Source: Streptomyces viridochromogenes DSM 40736 (lineage in GTDB: Bacteria > Actinomycetota > Actinomycetes > Streptomycetales > Streptomycetaceae). From it: 52,456 bases of DNA. The stretch is from positions 805,805 through 858,260 of the forward strand of contig NZ_GG657757.1 of NCBI RefSeq assembly GCF_000158955.1, read 5' to 3'. Under the pieces are notes generated by a model. That model searched no databases. It worked only from the letters and a program-made list of their open reading frames with translations, and was not told the origin of the DNA. Of the stretch, positions 7,616-18,410 are shown in pieces; the stretch's first letter is position 1; every line of letters begins with the position of its first letter. A program made the position numbers and the translations under genes.

Positions 7616-8065
7616 ATGTCCACACACGTCCAGAAGCCCGGCTGGTTCACCGTCAACGTCTTCAACCGCCTCGTGGCCTGGATGACCCGCCGCGGCATCA
7701 GCGTCTGGGGCTCGCGCGTCCTCGCCGTCCGCGGCCGCAAGAGCGGCCAGTGGCGCACCACCCCGGTCAACCTGCTCACCCTGGACGGCCGGCAGTACCT
7801 CGTCGCACCCCGCGGTCACGTCCAGTGGACGCACAACATGCGCGCGGCGGGCGGCGGCGAGCTGCACCTCGGCAAGCACGTGGACCCGTTCACCGCGACC
7901 GAGGTGGCCGACGACGACAAGACCCCGATCCTGCGCGCCTACCTCAAGCGATGGAAGGCCGAGGTCGGGGTCTTCTTCGCCGGAGTCGGCCCGGACTCCC
8001 CGGACGACCAGCTCCGCCGGATCGCCCCCGACCACCCGGTCTTCGAGATCACCCTGAAGGGCTGA
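7616..8065 (+). CDS. F420-dependent nitroreductase family protein (DUF385-like)
   Basis: A 149-residue protein of the deazaflavin (F420)-dependent nitroreductase type: VWGSRVLAVRGRKSGQWRTT then PVNLLTLDGRQYLVAPRGHV carries the RKSG.WR..P segment and beta-barrel pattern of the split-barrel fold. Members reduce quinones, nitroaromatics or other activated substrates with F420H2. TetR regulation suggests a role in detoxifying an inducer. ATG 7616 has a short GGGGG-type ribosome site 8 nt upstream. The 3' end overlaps the convergent geranylgeranyl-reductase-like gene by 17 bp. Confidence 0.85.
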   Translation: MSTHVQKPGWFTVNVFNRLVAWMTRRGISVWGSRVLAVRGRKSGQWRTTPVNLLTLDGRQYLVAPRGHVQWTHNMRAAGGGELHLGKHVDPFTATEVADDDKTPILRAYLKRWKAEVGVFFAGVGPDSPDDQLRRIAPDHPVFEITLKG

Positions 8066-9293
8066 CCTCGTCGTCCGGCACGGCGGGACGACGGTCCAGC
8101 GCGGCCAGGCCACGCTGGGCCATCGGATGGCTGCGGACGATCTCGCCCAGTGATGTCGCGCCCTGCGCGATGTCCTTGAACGCCTTCCAGGCCGGGCGGA
8201 GACTCGTCAGCGCCGCGTGGAACAGTCCGGGACGGCGTTCGAACACGGCCAGCAGCCGCTTGCCGACACTCATCTCCACGCCGAGCCCGGCCTTGACCGC
8301 GAACGCGTAGTTGAGAGCCTGCCGGCGCGTCTCCACCGCGTCGTGCGCCTCGGCGATCCGGACCGCCCACTCCCCCGCGAGCCGCCCGGACCGCAGCGCG
8401 AAGGAGATGCCCTCGCGGGTCCACGGCTCCAGCAGCCCCGCCGCGTCGCCGCACACCAGCACCCGTCCGCGGGACAGCGGCGAGTCGTCGGCCCGGCAGC
8501 GGGTCAAGTGCCCGGAGGAGATGCTGGGTTCAAACCCCGCGAGGCCCAGCCGCCCGACGAACTCCTCCAAGTACCGCTTCGTCGCGGCGCCTTCGCCCCG
8601 CGCCGAGATCACTCCGACCGTCAGCGTGTCGCCCTTGGGGAAGACCCAGCCGTAACTGCCGGGCATGGGGCCCCAGTCGATGAGCACCCGGCCCTTCCAG
8701 TCCTCGGCCACGGTGTCCGGCACGGGGATCTCGACCTCCAGGCCGAGGTCCACCTGGTCGACCTTGACCCCGACATGGGCGCCTATGCGGCTGGCGCTGC
8801 CGTCCGCGCCGACCACGGCGCGCGCGAGCAGGACCTCGCCGCCCTGGAGGAGTACGGCGACCGTACGCCGGTCGGGCACCGCCGAGCCGTGCTGCTCGAC
8901 CCGCTGGACCGTGACCCCGGTACGCAGTTCGGCGCCCGCCTTCTGGGCGTGCTCGACGAGCTGCTGGTCGAACTCGGGCCGGTTGATCAGTCCGAAGAGC
9001 ATCTGCCTGGACCGGCGGGTGCGTGTGAAGCGGCCGTTGTGGGAGAACGTCACCGCGTGCACCCGGTCCCTGAGCGGCAGCTCGAAGCCGGGCGGGAGGG
9101 AGTCGCGCGAGGGGCCGATGATGCCGCCGCCGCACGTCTTGTACCGCGGCAGCTCCGCCTTCTCCAGCAACAGCACACGTCTTCCGGCGACCGCCGCCGC
9201 GTACGCGGCCGAAGCGCCCGCGGGTCCCGCGCCCACCACGACGACGTCCCACACCTGCTGCACGTCGTCCGCCGAAGAGTTCTCGCTGCTCAC
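8049..9293 (-). CDS. Geranylgeranyl reductase family FAD-dependent oxidoreductase
   Basis: A 414-residue flavoprotein. The N-terminal dinucleotide-binding motif is VVVGAGPAGASAAYAAA (GAGPAG at 21-26). It is followed by PRYKTCGGG near 50-58, the family's characteristic Cys-Gly-Gly segment, and by ADG and GDAAGLLEPWTREGI, which form the FAD-contact region seen in geranylgeranyl and digeranylgeranyl reductases. Such enzymes saturate isoprenoid chains (menaquinone, phospholipids or secondary metabolites). The target here is unknown and no isoprenoid genes flank it. It is divergent from the M20 peptidase gene. Confidence 0.88.
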   Translation of the reverse strand: MSSENSSADDVQQVWDVVVVGAGPAGASAAYAAAVAGRRVLLLEKAELPRYKTCGGGIIGPSRDSLPPGFELPLRDRVHAVTFSHNGRFTRTRRSRQMLFGLINRPEFDQQLVEHAQKAGAELRTGVTVQRVEQHGSAVPDRRTVAVLLQGGEVLLARAVVGADGSASRIGAHVGVKVDQVDLGLEVEIPVPDTVAEDWKGRVLIDWGPMPGSYGWVFPKGDTLTVGVISARGEGAATKRYLEEFVGRLGLAGFEPSISSGHLTRCRADDSPLSRGRVLVCGDAAGLLEPWTREGISFALRSGRLAGEWAVRIAEAHDAVETRRQALNYAFAVKAGLGVEMSVGKRLLAVFERRPGLFHAALTSLRPAWKAFKDIAQGATSLGEIVRSHPMAQRGLAALDRRPAVPDDEVSPSG

Positions 9294-9427
9294 GATGGTC
9301 TACTGCTCCCGATCAAGCCGCCTGCCGCTGCTACCCCCCGCATCCTACGGCGGACCTGGTCACAGTCCGCTGTGGGAGGATCTACAGCACCCACAGCTAC
9401 AACGTCGCACCCACGAGGAGCGTGCCC

Positions 9428-10783
9428 ATGTCGTCGAATCCGGTCGCCGAGACCGTCGCCTCGCTGATGCCGAGGGCGAAGGCGGAACTCACCGAACTGG
9501 TGGCTTTCCGGTCGGTGGCCGACTTCGACCAGTTCCCGAGGAGCGAGAGCGAGGACGCCGCCCGCTGGGTCGCCGACGCGCTCGCCGCCGAGGGCTTCCA
9601 GGACGTGGCCCTGCTCGACACCCCCGACGGGACACAGTCGGTGTACGGCTACCTGCCCGGCCCGGAGGGCGCGAAGACCGTCCTGCTCTACGCCCACTAC
9701 GACGTGCAGCCGCCGCTGGACGAGGCCGGCTGGAGCACCCCGCCGTTCGAGCTGACCGAGCGGGACGGGCGCTGGTACGGGCGCGGGGCCGCCGACTGCA
9801 AGGGCGGCGTGATCATGCATCTGCTGGCACTGCGCGCGCTGAAGGCGAACGGCGGGGTACCGGTCCATGTGAAGGTGATCGCGGAGGGATCCGAGGAGCA
9901 GGGCACGGGCGGCCTGGAGCGGTACGCCGAGGAGCACCCGGAGCTGCTGGAGGCCGACGCGATCGTCATCGGCGACGCGGGCAACTTCCGGGTGGGCCTG
10001 CCGACCGTCACCTCCACCCTGCGCGGTATGACCCTCGTCCGCGTCCGGGTCAACACGCTCGCCGGCAACCTGCACTCGGGCCAGTTCGGCGGCGCCGCGC
10101 CCGACGCGCTCGCCGCGCTGATCCGCGTCCTGGACTCGCTGCGCGCCGAGGACGGTTCGACGACCGTCGACGGACTGGCCGCGGACGCGGCCTGGGAGGG
10201 CCTTCAGTACGACGAGGAGCAGTTCCGGCAGGACGCCAAGGTCCTGGACGACGTGGAGCTGATCGGCTCCGGCACGGTCGCCGACCGCATCTGGGCCCGG
10301 CCGGCCGTGACGGTCCTCGGCATCGACTGCCCGCCCGTCGTCGGCGCCACCCCGTCCGTGCAGGCCGGCGCCCGTGCGCTGATCAGCCTGCGGGTGCCGC
10401 CGGGCGTGGACGCGGCCGAGGCGACCAAGCTGCTCCAGGCACATCTGGAGGCGCACACGCCGTGGGGGCGCGCGGGTGAGCACCGAGCAGATCGGGCAGG
10501 GCCAGGCCTTCCGTGCCGACACCTCCAGCCCGGCGTACCGGGCGATGGCGGACGCGATGGCGGCGGCCTACCCGGGGCAGCGCATGCAGTACGCCGGGCA
10601 GGGCGGCTCCATCCCGCTGTGCAACACGCTGGGCCGCCCTCTACCCGCAGCGGAGATCCTGCTCATCGGGTTGAGCGAGCCGGAGGCGCAGATCACGCGG
10701 TGGACGAGAGCGTGTCCCCCGGGGAACTGGAGCGGCTGTCGGTGGCGGAGGCGCTGTTCCTGCGGAACTACGCGGCGAGCTGA
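9428..10783 (+). pseudogene. M20 family dipeptidase, four compensating indels
   Basis: The first 350 residues are intact and typical: LLYAHYDVQPP, WYGRGAADCKGG and EGSEEQGTGG carry the metal ligands, followed by the dimerisation domain (SGQFGGAAPDALAALI). From 10464 the frame changes repeatedly. There is an extra G in the run 10464-10468, an extra G at 10631-10633, a missing G near 10650 and a missing C near 10694. Corrected, the tail reads STEQIGQGQAFRADTSSPAY ... GGSIPLCNTL then AALYPQAEI and HAVDESVSPGELERLSVAEA, a normal M20 C-terminus of about 451 residues. The changes sum to zero, so the original stop is kept. Four small homopolymer-type changes with a conserved tail favour sequencing error over decay. 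ATG 9428 has GAGGAG upstream; GTG 9422 is too close to it. Confidence 0.8.
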
Positions 10784-10802
10784 CCGGCTCTGCCCTCAGC
10801 AG

Positions 10803-10830
10803 AGGCCCTCGTCCGGGGACGGGGGCCTTT
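10803..10830 (+). terminator. Terminator after M20 gene
   Basis: AGGCCCTCGTCC and GGACGGGGGCCT share the central GG region and pair with one G-T wobble over about 11 bp, followed by TTT (10828-10830). It lies 20 bp after the M20 stop and just before the next gene's promoter. Confidence 0.65.
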
Positions 10831-10832
10831 CC

Positions 10833-10838
10833 TAGGGT
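10833..10838 (+). promoter_or_regulatory. Leaderless-type -10 box for the MBL gene
   Basis: TAGGGT at 10833-10838 is followed by six bases and then the ATG at 10845. No ribosome site is present between them, so the transcript probably begins at the start codon. Confidence 0.5.
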
Positions 10839-10844
10839 CGCCCC

Positions 10845-11555
10845 ATGGACGTCATCGAGCTCCTCCCCCGTCTGCACCTGCTGCGCTTCCCGGTCGGCCA
10901 GGCCTACCTCTGGCACGACGGCGGCGAACTGACGCTGATCGACGCCGGCCCGGCCGGTTCCGGTGCTCCGATCGCCGAGGCGGTGGCCGCGCTGGGCCGG
11001 GCCCCCGGGGCCGTACGGCGGATCGTGCTCACCCACTTCCACGAGGACCACGCGGGCGGGGCGGGCGAGTTGGCCGCGCTCACCGGTGCCGAGGTGCTGG
11101 CGCACCGGCTCGACGCCCCTGCCGTGCGCGGCGACGTCCCGGGCCCGCCCCCGGTGTTCGAGGACTGGGAGCGGCCGCTGTACGAGCAGGCCGCGAGACT
11201 CCTGCCCAGGGAGGATCACGTACGCCCGTCCCAGGTCACCGAGTTGTCGGACGGTGACGTACTGGACGTGGGCGGCGGGGCGCACGTCGTCCACGTGCCG
11301 GGGCACACGCCCGGCAGCATCGCGCTCCATCTCCCGGAGCACGGCGTGCTGTTCACGGGCGACACGGTCGCGGCGTCACCCGTGGACGGCACGGTGATGC
11401 CCGGGGTGTTCAACCTCGATCGCGCCCAGGTCCTCACGGCCTGCCGGCGGCTGGCGGAGCTGGACGCGGACGTGGCCTGCTTTGGTCACGGGGATCCGGT
11501 GCTGGGGCAGGCGGCCGGGGCACTGCGGAGCGCGGTCACGGTCCACCCCGCCTAG
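10845..11555 (+). CDS. MBL-fold metallo-hydrolase
   Basis: A 236-residue metallo-beta-lactamase-fold hydrolase. The metal-binding motif THFHEDHAGG is at 63-72 (HxHxDH), with further ligands in HVPGHTPGSIAL, FTGDTV and CFGHGDP. It is of glyoxalase-II/Zn-hydrolase size. The specific substrate cannot be told. The gene stands alone: a terminator and a leaderless promoter lie just upstream, and a 254-bp gap follows. Confidence 0.9.
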   Translation: MDVIELLPRLHLLRFPVGQAYLWHDGGELTLIDAGPAGSGAPIAEAVAALGRAPGAVRRIVLTHFHEDHAGGAGELAALTGAEVLAHRLDAPAVRGDVPGPPPVFEDWERPLYEQAARLLPREDHVRPSQVTELSDGDVLDVGGGAHVVHVPGHTPGSIALHLPEHGVLFTGDTVAASPVDGTVMPGVFNLDRAQVLTACRRLAELDADVACFGHGDPVLGQAAGALRSAVTVHPA

Positions 11556-11809
11556 TCGAGTGCCGCCGTGAGACATTGCGGACTTTCGCAACGCACCGTA
11601 CGAGTCCGGTCAAGACGAGCAGGGGCCAGAAAAGGGATTGTTCGTGGTCATGGAAAAGTGTTGACGCGAGCGGGGAATGTGATTACCCGCAGCGTGAAGG
11701 AGTGCGGGAGATTCCTTGGGCAGCGCTCAGGAGTGGCCGCGGAGCCGTTTCCTTTTGCTTTTCCCTCGGAATCCCCCGCACCGTGTAAAGGGGGCCCGGA
11801 CCGGCCGGC
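11556..11809. other. 254-bp intergenic stretch
   Basis: Lies between the convergent MBL and TmrB-Nudix genes. It holds a small hairpin (TTGCG-GACTTT-CGCAA, 11576-11591) that may terminate the MBL transcript, an AT-richer middle part with TTGACG near 11661, and a GC-rich end. No coding frame is convincing. A small RNA starting after TTGACG is possible, but no good -10 box is seen. Confidence 0.3.
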
Positions 11810-12853
11810 TCAGCCGACCGGCACTCCGGCTTCCAGATAGATCGCCGCTCCGCGTTCGCGTGCCCGCAGCGCCCAGCGCAACCGCTCGTAGCGCACCGGG
11901 GGCAGCAGTTCGGCGGCCTCCTCCTCGCTGACGAACCGCCAGTCGCGCAGTTCCGGCCCGGGCAGCAACAGCCGTCCGGCTTCCGCGGAGTCGAGGACAC
12001 CGCCGTCGAAGAGGAGGCGCAGGCCGCCGAATCCGGGGGGCACGGGGCGTTCCCAGTCGACGACGAGCAGGCTCGGCAGCTCGTCGAGGCGGATGCCGGT
12101 CTCCTCGGCGACCTCCCGCACTCCGGCGCGCGCGGGCGCCTCACCGGGCTCGACGACACCGCCCGGGAACTCCCAGCCGGCCTTGTAGGTGGGGTCGACG
12201 AGCAGCACCCGGTCCTGCTCGTCGAAGAGGAGCACCCCCGCCGCGAGTGTCTCGGCGGTGGGCTCAGGCGTCTGCACGATGTCGCAGACGGGCACGGTGC
12301 CGTTGTTGACGGCCTCGGCGATCCGGGCAGCGGTCTCGTACGGCGTGAGGTCGCTGGTGTCGACCGGGTGGGCGTCGGCGGTGAGCCAGGAGGCGAGCGC
12401 GGCCCGGTACGGCTTGATGTGGTCGAAGGACCACTGACGTATTCGTACCTCGCCGTCGGGAAGGTCCCGCGGAACCTCGCGACCCGCTATACGCTCCCGC
12501 AGTATCGTTTCGGCCGGAGCGAGCAGGATATGGCTGACCGGAATCCTGCGGGCGGCCAGGCCGCCGAAGATCTCGTCGCGGTACTCCTGGCGGAGCAGGG
12601 TCATGGGGACCACCAGGGTCCCGCCGAGCTCGCCGAGCATCGCGGCGGCCGTGTCGATCACGAGCCGCCGCCAGATCGGCAACTCCTGGAAGTCGCCGAC
12701 CTCGGCGAGGTGTTTGGGCGGCAGCAGGTGGGCGAGCGCGCCGCCGACGACCTCCGGGTCGAAGAGCGTGCTGTTCGGGATCAGTTCGATCAGTTCGCGT
12801 GCGGTGGTGGTCTTCCCCGCACCGAACGCGCCGTTGATCCAGACGACGGTCAC
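11810..12853 (-). CDS. TmrB-like P-loop protein fused to a Nudix hydrolase
   Basis: A 347-residue two-domain protein. Residues 1-190 begin VTVVWINGAFGAGKTTTARE with a Walker A at 8-15 and FDPEVVG near 31-37, as in TmrB-type ATP-binding proteins (tunicamycin resistance) and related small kinases. Residues 203-340 form a Nudix domain: GGVVEPGE..ARAGVREVAEETGI at 231-254 has the full G-x5-E-x7-REVxEExGI pattern, followed by a strongly acidic EEEAAELL region. GTG 12853 is chosen because GAGGGGGACCT lies directly upstream and the protein then starts at the P-loop strand. A combined phosphorylation and pyrophosphate hydrolysis role is inference. Confidence 0.85.
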   Translation of the reverse strand: MTVVWINGAFGAGKTTTARELIELIPNSTLFDPEVVGGALAHLLPPKHLAEVGDFQELPIWRRLVIDTAAAMLGELGGTLVVPMTLLRQEYRDEIFGGLAARRIPVSHILLAPAETILRERIAGREVPRDLPDGEVRIRQWSFDHIKPYRAALASWLTADAHPVDTSDLTPYETAARIAEAVNNGTVPVCDIVQTPEPTAETLAAGVLLFDEQDRVLLVDPTYKAGWEFPGGVVEPGEAPARAGVREVAEETGIRLDELPSLLVVDWERPVPPGFGGLRLLFDGGVLDSAEAGRLLLPGPELRDWRFVSEEEAAELLPPVRYERLRWALRARERGAAIYLEAGVPVG

Positions 12854-12936
12854 AGGTCCCCCTCTTCTGTTGGCCCCCTGAGGCTTGCCCGCTCCACCCT
12901 GCCACGGAAACCAGGACCAGTTGAGGGCGCACGACA

Positions 12937-12978
12937 ACGGCGCCGACGCCCCCCTCACCCGGGAAGCGCCGGCGCCGT
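12937..12978 (-). terminator. Hairpin terminator after small secreted protein
   Basis: ACGGCGCCG (12937-12945) and CGGCGCCGT (12970-12978) are perfect inverted arms, with further partial pairing (ACGC/GCGC) inside. It lies 22 bp past the stop of the minus-strand gene ending at 13001, and the minus-strand transcript continues into TTGTCGT. Confidence 0.55.
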
Positions 12979-13000
12979 GGACCGGAGCCTGAGCGGCTCG

Positions 13001-13219
13001 TCAGCCCTTCTTCCGGACGTCCTTCTTGACGACCTTCTTGACGCCGCCCTTCTTGGCCACGGCCAGGCCGTCCTTGGCGACGGTCTGGTTGAGCGTCTTG
13101 AGGGTCTCGTCCACGCTGATGGGGCCGAGGCCCTCACCGACCGCGTGGGACGGAGTGACCGCCGCGACGACGAAGCCGGTGGCGAGGGAGGCGATGGCGA
13201 GCATGCTGCGCTTCTTCAT
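13001..13219 (-). CDS. Small secreted protein with polylysine-like tail
   Basis: A 72-residue protein. MKKRSMLAIASLATGFVVAA then VTPSHA is a typical Sec signal peptide with cleavage after Ala26 (SHA). The mature part of about 46 residues reads VGEGLGPISVDETLKTLNQT and ends in a very basic stretch (VAKKGGVKKVVKKDVRKKG). I recognise no family. The basic tail suggests binding to a polyanion such as teichoic acid, DNA or a membrane, or an antimicrobial role, both as inference only. ATG 13219 is the start that gives the signal peptide directly. Confidence 0.65.
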   Translation of the reverse strand: MKKRSMLAIASLATGFVVAAVTPSHAVGEGLGPISVDETLKTLNQTVAKDGLAVAKKGGVKKVVKKDVRKKG

Positions 13220-13286
13220 GCCCCGCACAACGGCCGGACCGGCCCCCGGGTCACGCATCCGGACCCGACCGGACGAAGGAGTGGCG

Positions 13287-13511
13287 TCACCGGGAGTCGT
13301 CACCCCAGGTGCCTGGCCCACCGCCGCGCCACTCGATCAGCCCCGACACGGCCGCGTACGCCTCGTCGGCGTCCTCGATCCCGGCCCGCCGCAGGAACTC
13401 GGCGACGTCCAGCAGTCCGTACGCGATCCCGAGGAACTGGTCGTCCACACGGACCCGCCGGCCACCGTCCGCGGCGGGCGGGTAGACCACGACGGGTTTC
13501 ACGGACGCCAT
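13287..13511 (-). CDS. Small hypothetical protein, conserved in appearance
   Basis: A 74-residue acidic protein (MASVKPVVVYPPAADGGRRV, then VDDQFLGIAYGLLDVAEFLR and RAGIEDADEAYAAVSGLIEW). It is likely a strand followed by two helices, with a conserved-looking FLGIAYGLLDVAEFL core. Codon use is normal for a real gene. I know similar short Streptomyces hypotheticals but no function. It is followed by about 70 bp before the secreted protein start and is transcribed in the same direction. Confidence 0.6.
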   Translation of the reverse strand: MASVKPVVVYPPAADGGRRVRVDDQFLGIAYGLLDVAEFLRRAGIEDADEAYAAVSGLIEWRGGGPGTWGDDSR

Positions 13512-13756
13512 GACACCAGGGTGCGCGCGGACGGCGTCGCGGGCTCGTCGGGCTGGGCCGTTCAGCCGGCCTTCCGCGGCTGCCGGAACTCGTGGACCTC
13601 GGCGGTGAGGGTCCCGTCCTGCTGTTCAGTGGGACAGGGCGAGGCCGAGGCCGAAGAAGGTGGGCACGCTTTATGTCGCAAACGCCCGCCCGGGAACGGC
13701 CGTGTGGCCGGCGCCCGCACGGCGCACCTGGCCCACGGCCGTCCCCGGAGCCTCCC
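13512..13756. other. 245-bp stretch with possible minus-strand coding relic
   Basis: Minus-strand reading gives a short open tail, EQQDGTLTAEVHEFRQPRKA, with a stop near 13562, and no start codon or family match. I see no promoter or terminator. It may be the end of a lost gene or non-coding. Confidence 0.25.
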
Positions 13757-16147
<2,391 letters not shown>

Positions 16148-16279
16148 GGTGACTCCATCTCTCAGGCGCTGCTGCCGCGCGTGGACGATCTCGTTTTCCC
16201 CTGCGCGGCCCTCGGGGCGGCGCAGGGATGCGGAAGCCTGCGGGACGAGGTCCCGCCGGGTGACTCGGTCCGAAGACTG

Positions 16280-16696
16280 CTACCGCGCCTGTACCTGCTG
16301 GATGCGGACCATGTTGCCCGCCGGGTCGCGGAAGGCGCAGTCGCGTACGCCGTAGGGCTGGTCCGTGGGCTCCTGGACCACCTCGGCGTCACCGGCCTGC
16401 ACCCGCTCGAAGGTGCCGTCGACATCGGGGGTGGCCAGGACGATGCTGGCGTAGGTGCCCTTGGCCATCATCTCGGCGATGACGCGGCGCTCGTCCTCGG
16501 TGACTCCGGGGTCGGCGGCCGGTGGGTGCAGGACGATGTTCGTGGCGGGCTGGCCGACGGGGCCGACCGTGATCCAGCGCATGCCCTGGTACCCGACGTC
16601 GTTGCGTACTTCGAAGCCGAGGGTGTCGCGGTAGAACGCCAGGGCGGCGTCCGGGTCGTCGTGCGGGAGGAAACTGGCGTGAATGCTGATGTCCAT
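16280..16696 (-). CDS. VOC family (glyoxalase-like) protein
   Basis: A 138-residue vicinal-oxygen-chelate protein: MDISIHASFLPHDDPDAALA starts the first beta-alpha-beta-beta-beta unit and CAFRDPAGNMVRIQQ ends the second. Members include antibiotic-binding and dioxygenase-like proteins; no function can be assigned. ATG 16696 is chosen (GTG 16705 is three codons earlier). The gene starts 10 bp after the AraC gene stop and is followed by the UvrA-like gene, so the three are likely cotranscribed. The Asp at residue 14 or 15 and a distal Glu or Gln could be metal ligands, but the set is incomplete by eye. Confidence 0.85.
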   Translation of the reverse strand: MDISIHASFLPHDDPDAALAFYRDTLGFEVRNDVGYQGMRWITVGPVGQPATNIVLHPPAADPGVTEDERRVIAEMMAKGTYASIVLATPDVDGTFERVQAGDAEVVQEPTDQPYGVRDCAFRDPAGNMVRIQQVQAR

Positions 16697-16706
16697 GGCC
16701 CTCACG

Positions 16707-17147
16707 CTAGTTTCGGCTCGAGGTGGGCGCTTCTCGATTCCTGACCGGTCTGGTCACCTGCTTCGACACGCACGTCGGGATCCCCGCGGTGGTGCGGGCC
16801 GCCCGGCGGTAGGCGCTGGGCGGCATGCCGACCAGTTCCGTGAAGCGCGTGCTGAAGGTGCCCAGCGACGAGCAACCGACCTCGAAGCACACCTCCGTGA
16901 CGCTGAGGTCGCCGCGGCGCAGGAGCGACATCGCGCGCTCGATGCGGCGCGTCATGAGGTAGCTGTAGGGCGACTCGCCGTAGGCGAGCTTGAACTCGCG
17001 GCTGAGGTGCCCCGCCGACATGTGCACACCCCGGGCCAGCGCCTCCACATCCAGAGGCTGCGCGTACTCCCGGTCGATCCGGTCCTTGACCCGGCGCAGT
17101 CGCGCGAGATCACGCAGGCGCTGCGCCGGGGCGGGTCTGCTGCTCAC
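16707..17147 (-). CDS. AraC family regulator, DNA-binding domain only
   Basis: A protein of about 146 residues made almost only of the AraC double helix-turn-helix: VEALARGVHMSAGHLSREFK and VTEVCFEVGCSSLGTFSTRF followed by ELVGMPPSAYR. There is no obvious ligand domain, so sensing would need a partner, or the protein acts like Mar/Sox/Rob. GTG 17147 (VSSRPAPAQ) is preferred to the longer reading from 17171. The VOC gene begins 10 bp after its stop, which suggests that the VOC protein is the functional partner or target. Confidence 0.85.
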   Translation of the reverse strand: MSSRPAPAQRLRDLARLRRVKDRIDREYAQPLDVEALARGVHMSAGHLSREFKLAYGESPYSYLMTRRIERAMSLLRRGDLSVTEVCFEVGCSSLGTFSTRFTELVGMPPSAYRRAARTTAGIPTCVSKQVTRPVRNREAPTSSRN

Positions 17148-17268
17148 ATGCGAGATCGTGCCACACCGCACGGACGTTCGGTCGCTTTCCGAGAGAAATC
17201 CCGGTATCCCGGACGGGCGCCCGCGGAACGGCCGCCGAAGTGCCCCGGCTGAACGTTCCTGCCCGGTC

Positions 17269-18222
17269 TCACACCCCCGCGGCGGCCGCGTCCGTCCGCT
17301 CCGTCAGCGCTGCCGCCGCCGCGCCCACCAGGCCGGCGTCGGTGCCCATCTGGGCCGGTGCCACGGTCAGGTGCCGGACGAAGGAGAGGGTCGCGTAGGA
17401 GCTCAGGGCCTTGCGCAGCGGCGCGAAGAGGACCTCGCCCGCCTTGCCCACTCCCCCGCCGATCACCGCGATGTCGATCTCCACGAGGGTGGCGGTCGCG
17501 GCGATGCCTGCGGCCAGCGCCTGGGCGGCCCTCTCGAAGGAGGCGACGGCCACCGGGTCGCCGGCCCGGGCGGCGGCGGCCACCGCGGCGGCCGAGGTGT
17601 CGCCGTCGGGGCCGGGCCGCCAGCCGTTCTCCAGCGCGCGCCGGGCTATGTTGGGGCCACTCGCGATGCGCTCCACACAGCCGCGCGAGCCGCACGGGCA
17701 CGGATCACCGTCGAGATCCACACTGATGTGACCGATGTGACCGGAGTTGCCGGTGGGCCCTGCGTGCAGCCGCCCGCCGAGCACCAGGCCGCCGCCGACG
17801 CCCGTGGAGACGACCATGCACAGCGCGTTGTCGTGGCCCCGGGCGGCGCCCTGCCAGTGTTCGGCCGCCGTGATCGCCACACCGTCGCCGATCAGCTCGA
17901 CGGGCAGGCCCCCGGCCGCCGTCCGGACGCGTCCGACGAGGGGGTAGTCGCGCCAGCCGGGCACGTTCACCGGGCTCACCGTGCCCGCCGACCTGTCCAC
18001 CGGCCCGGCGCTGCCGATCCCCACGGCCGTGGCGCGCTCCCACAGCGGGGAGACGGTGAGCTCGCCGAGCACCTCTCGCACGGCCCGCATCACGGTGTCG
18101 CCGTCCTCGCGGGCGGGCGTCGGCCGCTGGGCGCGGACCAGGATCCGGCCGTGGCCGTCCACCAGAGCGCCGGCGATCTTGGTGCCGCCGATGTCGAGCG
18201 CAGCCACGAGGTCGGTGTGCAT
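17269..18222 (-). CDS. ROK family sugar kinase
   Basis: A 317-residue ROK protein. The N-terminal phosphate motif is LVAALDIGGTKIAGALVDGH; the middle holds GVGGGLVLGGRLHAGPTGNS; the zinc site HISVDLDG..CPCGSRGCVE contains the C-x-C-G-x-x-G-C-x-E pattern. There is no N-terminal helix-turn-helix, so it is a kinase (glucokinase or N-acetylglucosamine/mannose kinase type) rather than a ROK repressor. ATG 18222 gives the ALDIGGTK motif near residue 7. It is divergent from a LacI regulator across a perfect palindrome, so the pair probably handles a sugar and its induction. Confidence 0.92.
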   Translation of the reverse strand: MHTDLVAALDIGGTKIAGALVDGHGRILVRAQRPTPAREDGDTVMRAVREVLGELTVSPLWERATAVGIGSAGPVDRSAGTVSPVNVPGWRDYPLVGRVRTAAGGLPVELIGDGVAITAAEHWQGAARGHDNALCMVVSTGVGGGLVLGGRLHAGPTGNSGHIGHISVDLDGDPCPCGSRGCVERIASGPNIARRALENGWRPGPDGDTSAAAVAAAARAGDPVAVASFERAAQALAAGIAATATLVEIDIAVIGGGVGKAGEVLFAPLRKALSSYATLSFVRHLTVAPAQMGTDAGLVGAAAAALTERTDAAAAGV

Positions 18223-18316
18223 CAGCGTCGGATCTCCCCGTCGACAGTGAAAAGGACCGGCCGGCCAGCGGTGAGGCGCGGTCCGGAGATGGTGGTGGAC
18301 AGTCTCGCCCGAGCCT

Positions 18317-18341
18317 GACAACGTTGTCCAGGTTCTATGCT
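18317..18341. promoter_or_regulatory. LacI-type operator with overlapping -10 region
   Basis: GACAACGTTGTC (18317-18328) is a perfect 12-bp palindrome with a central CG, the common form of LacI/GalR family operators. TATGCT at 18336-18341 is a plausible -10 for the regulator gene, placing the operator over the -35. This also shows that the LacI reading frame open from 18324 cannot start there. Confidence 0.7.
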
Positions 18342-18410
18342 CGACGCCACATCCTCATACAAACCCAGGATCGACGCACCCCCGTGGACGACAGGACAGG
18401 ACACCGCACC

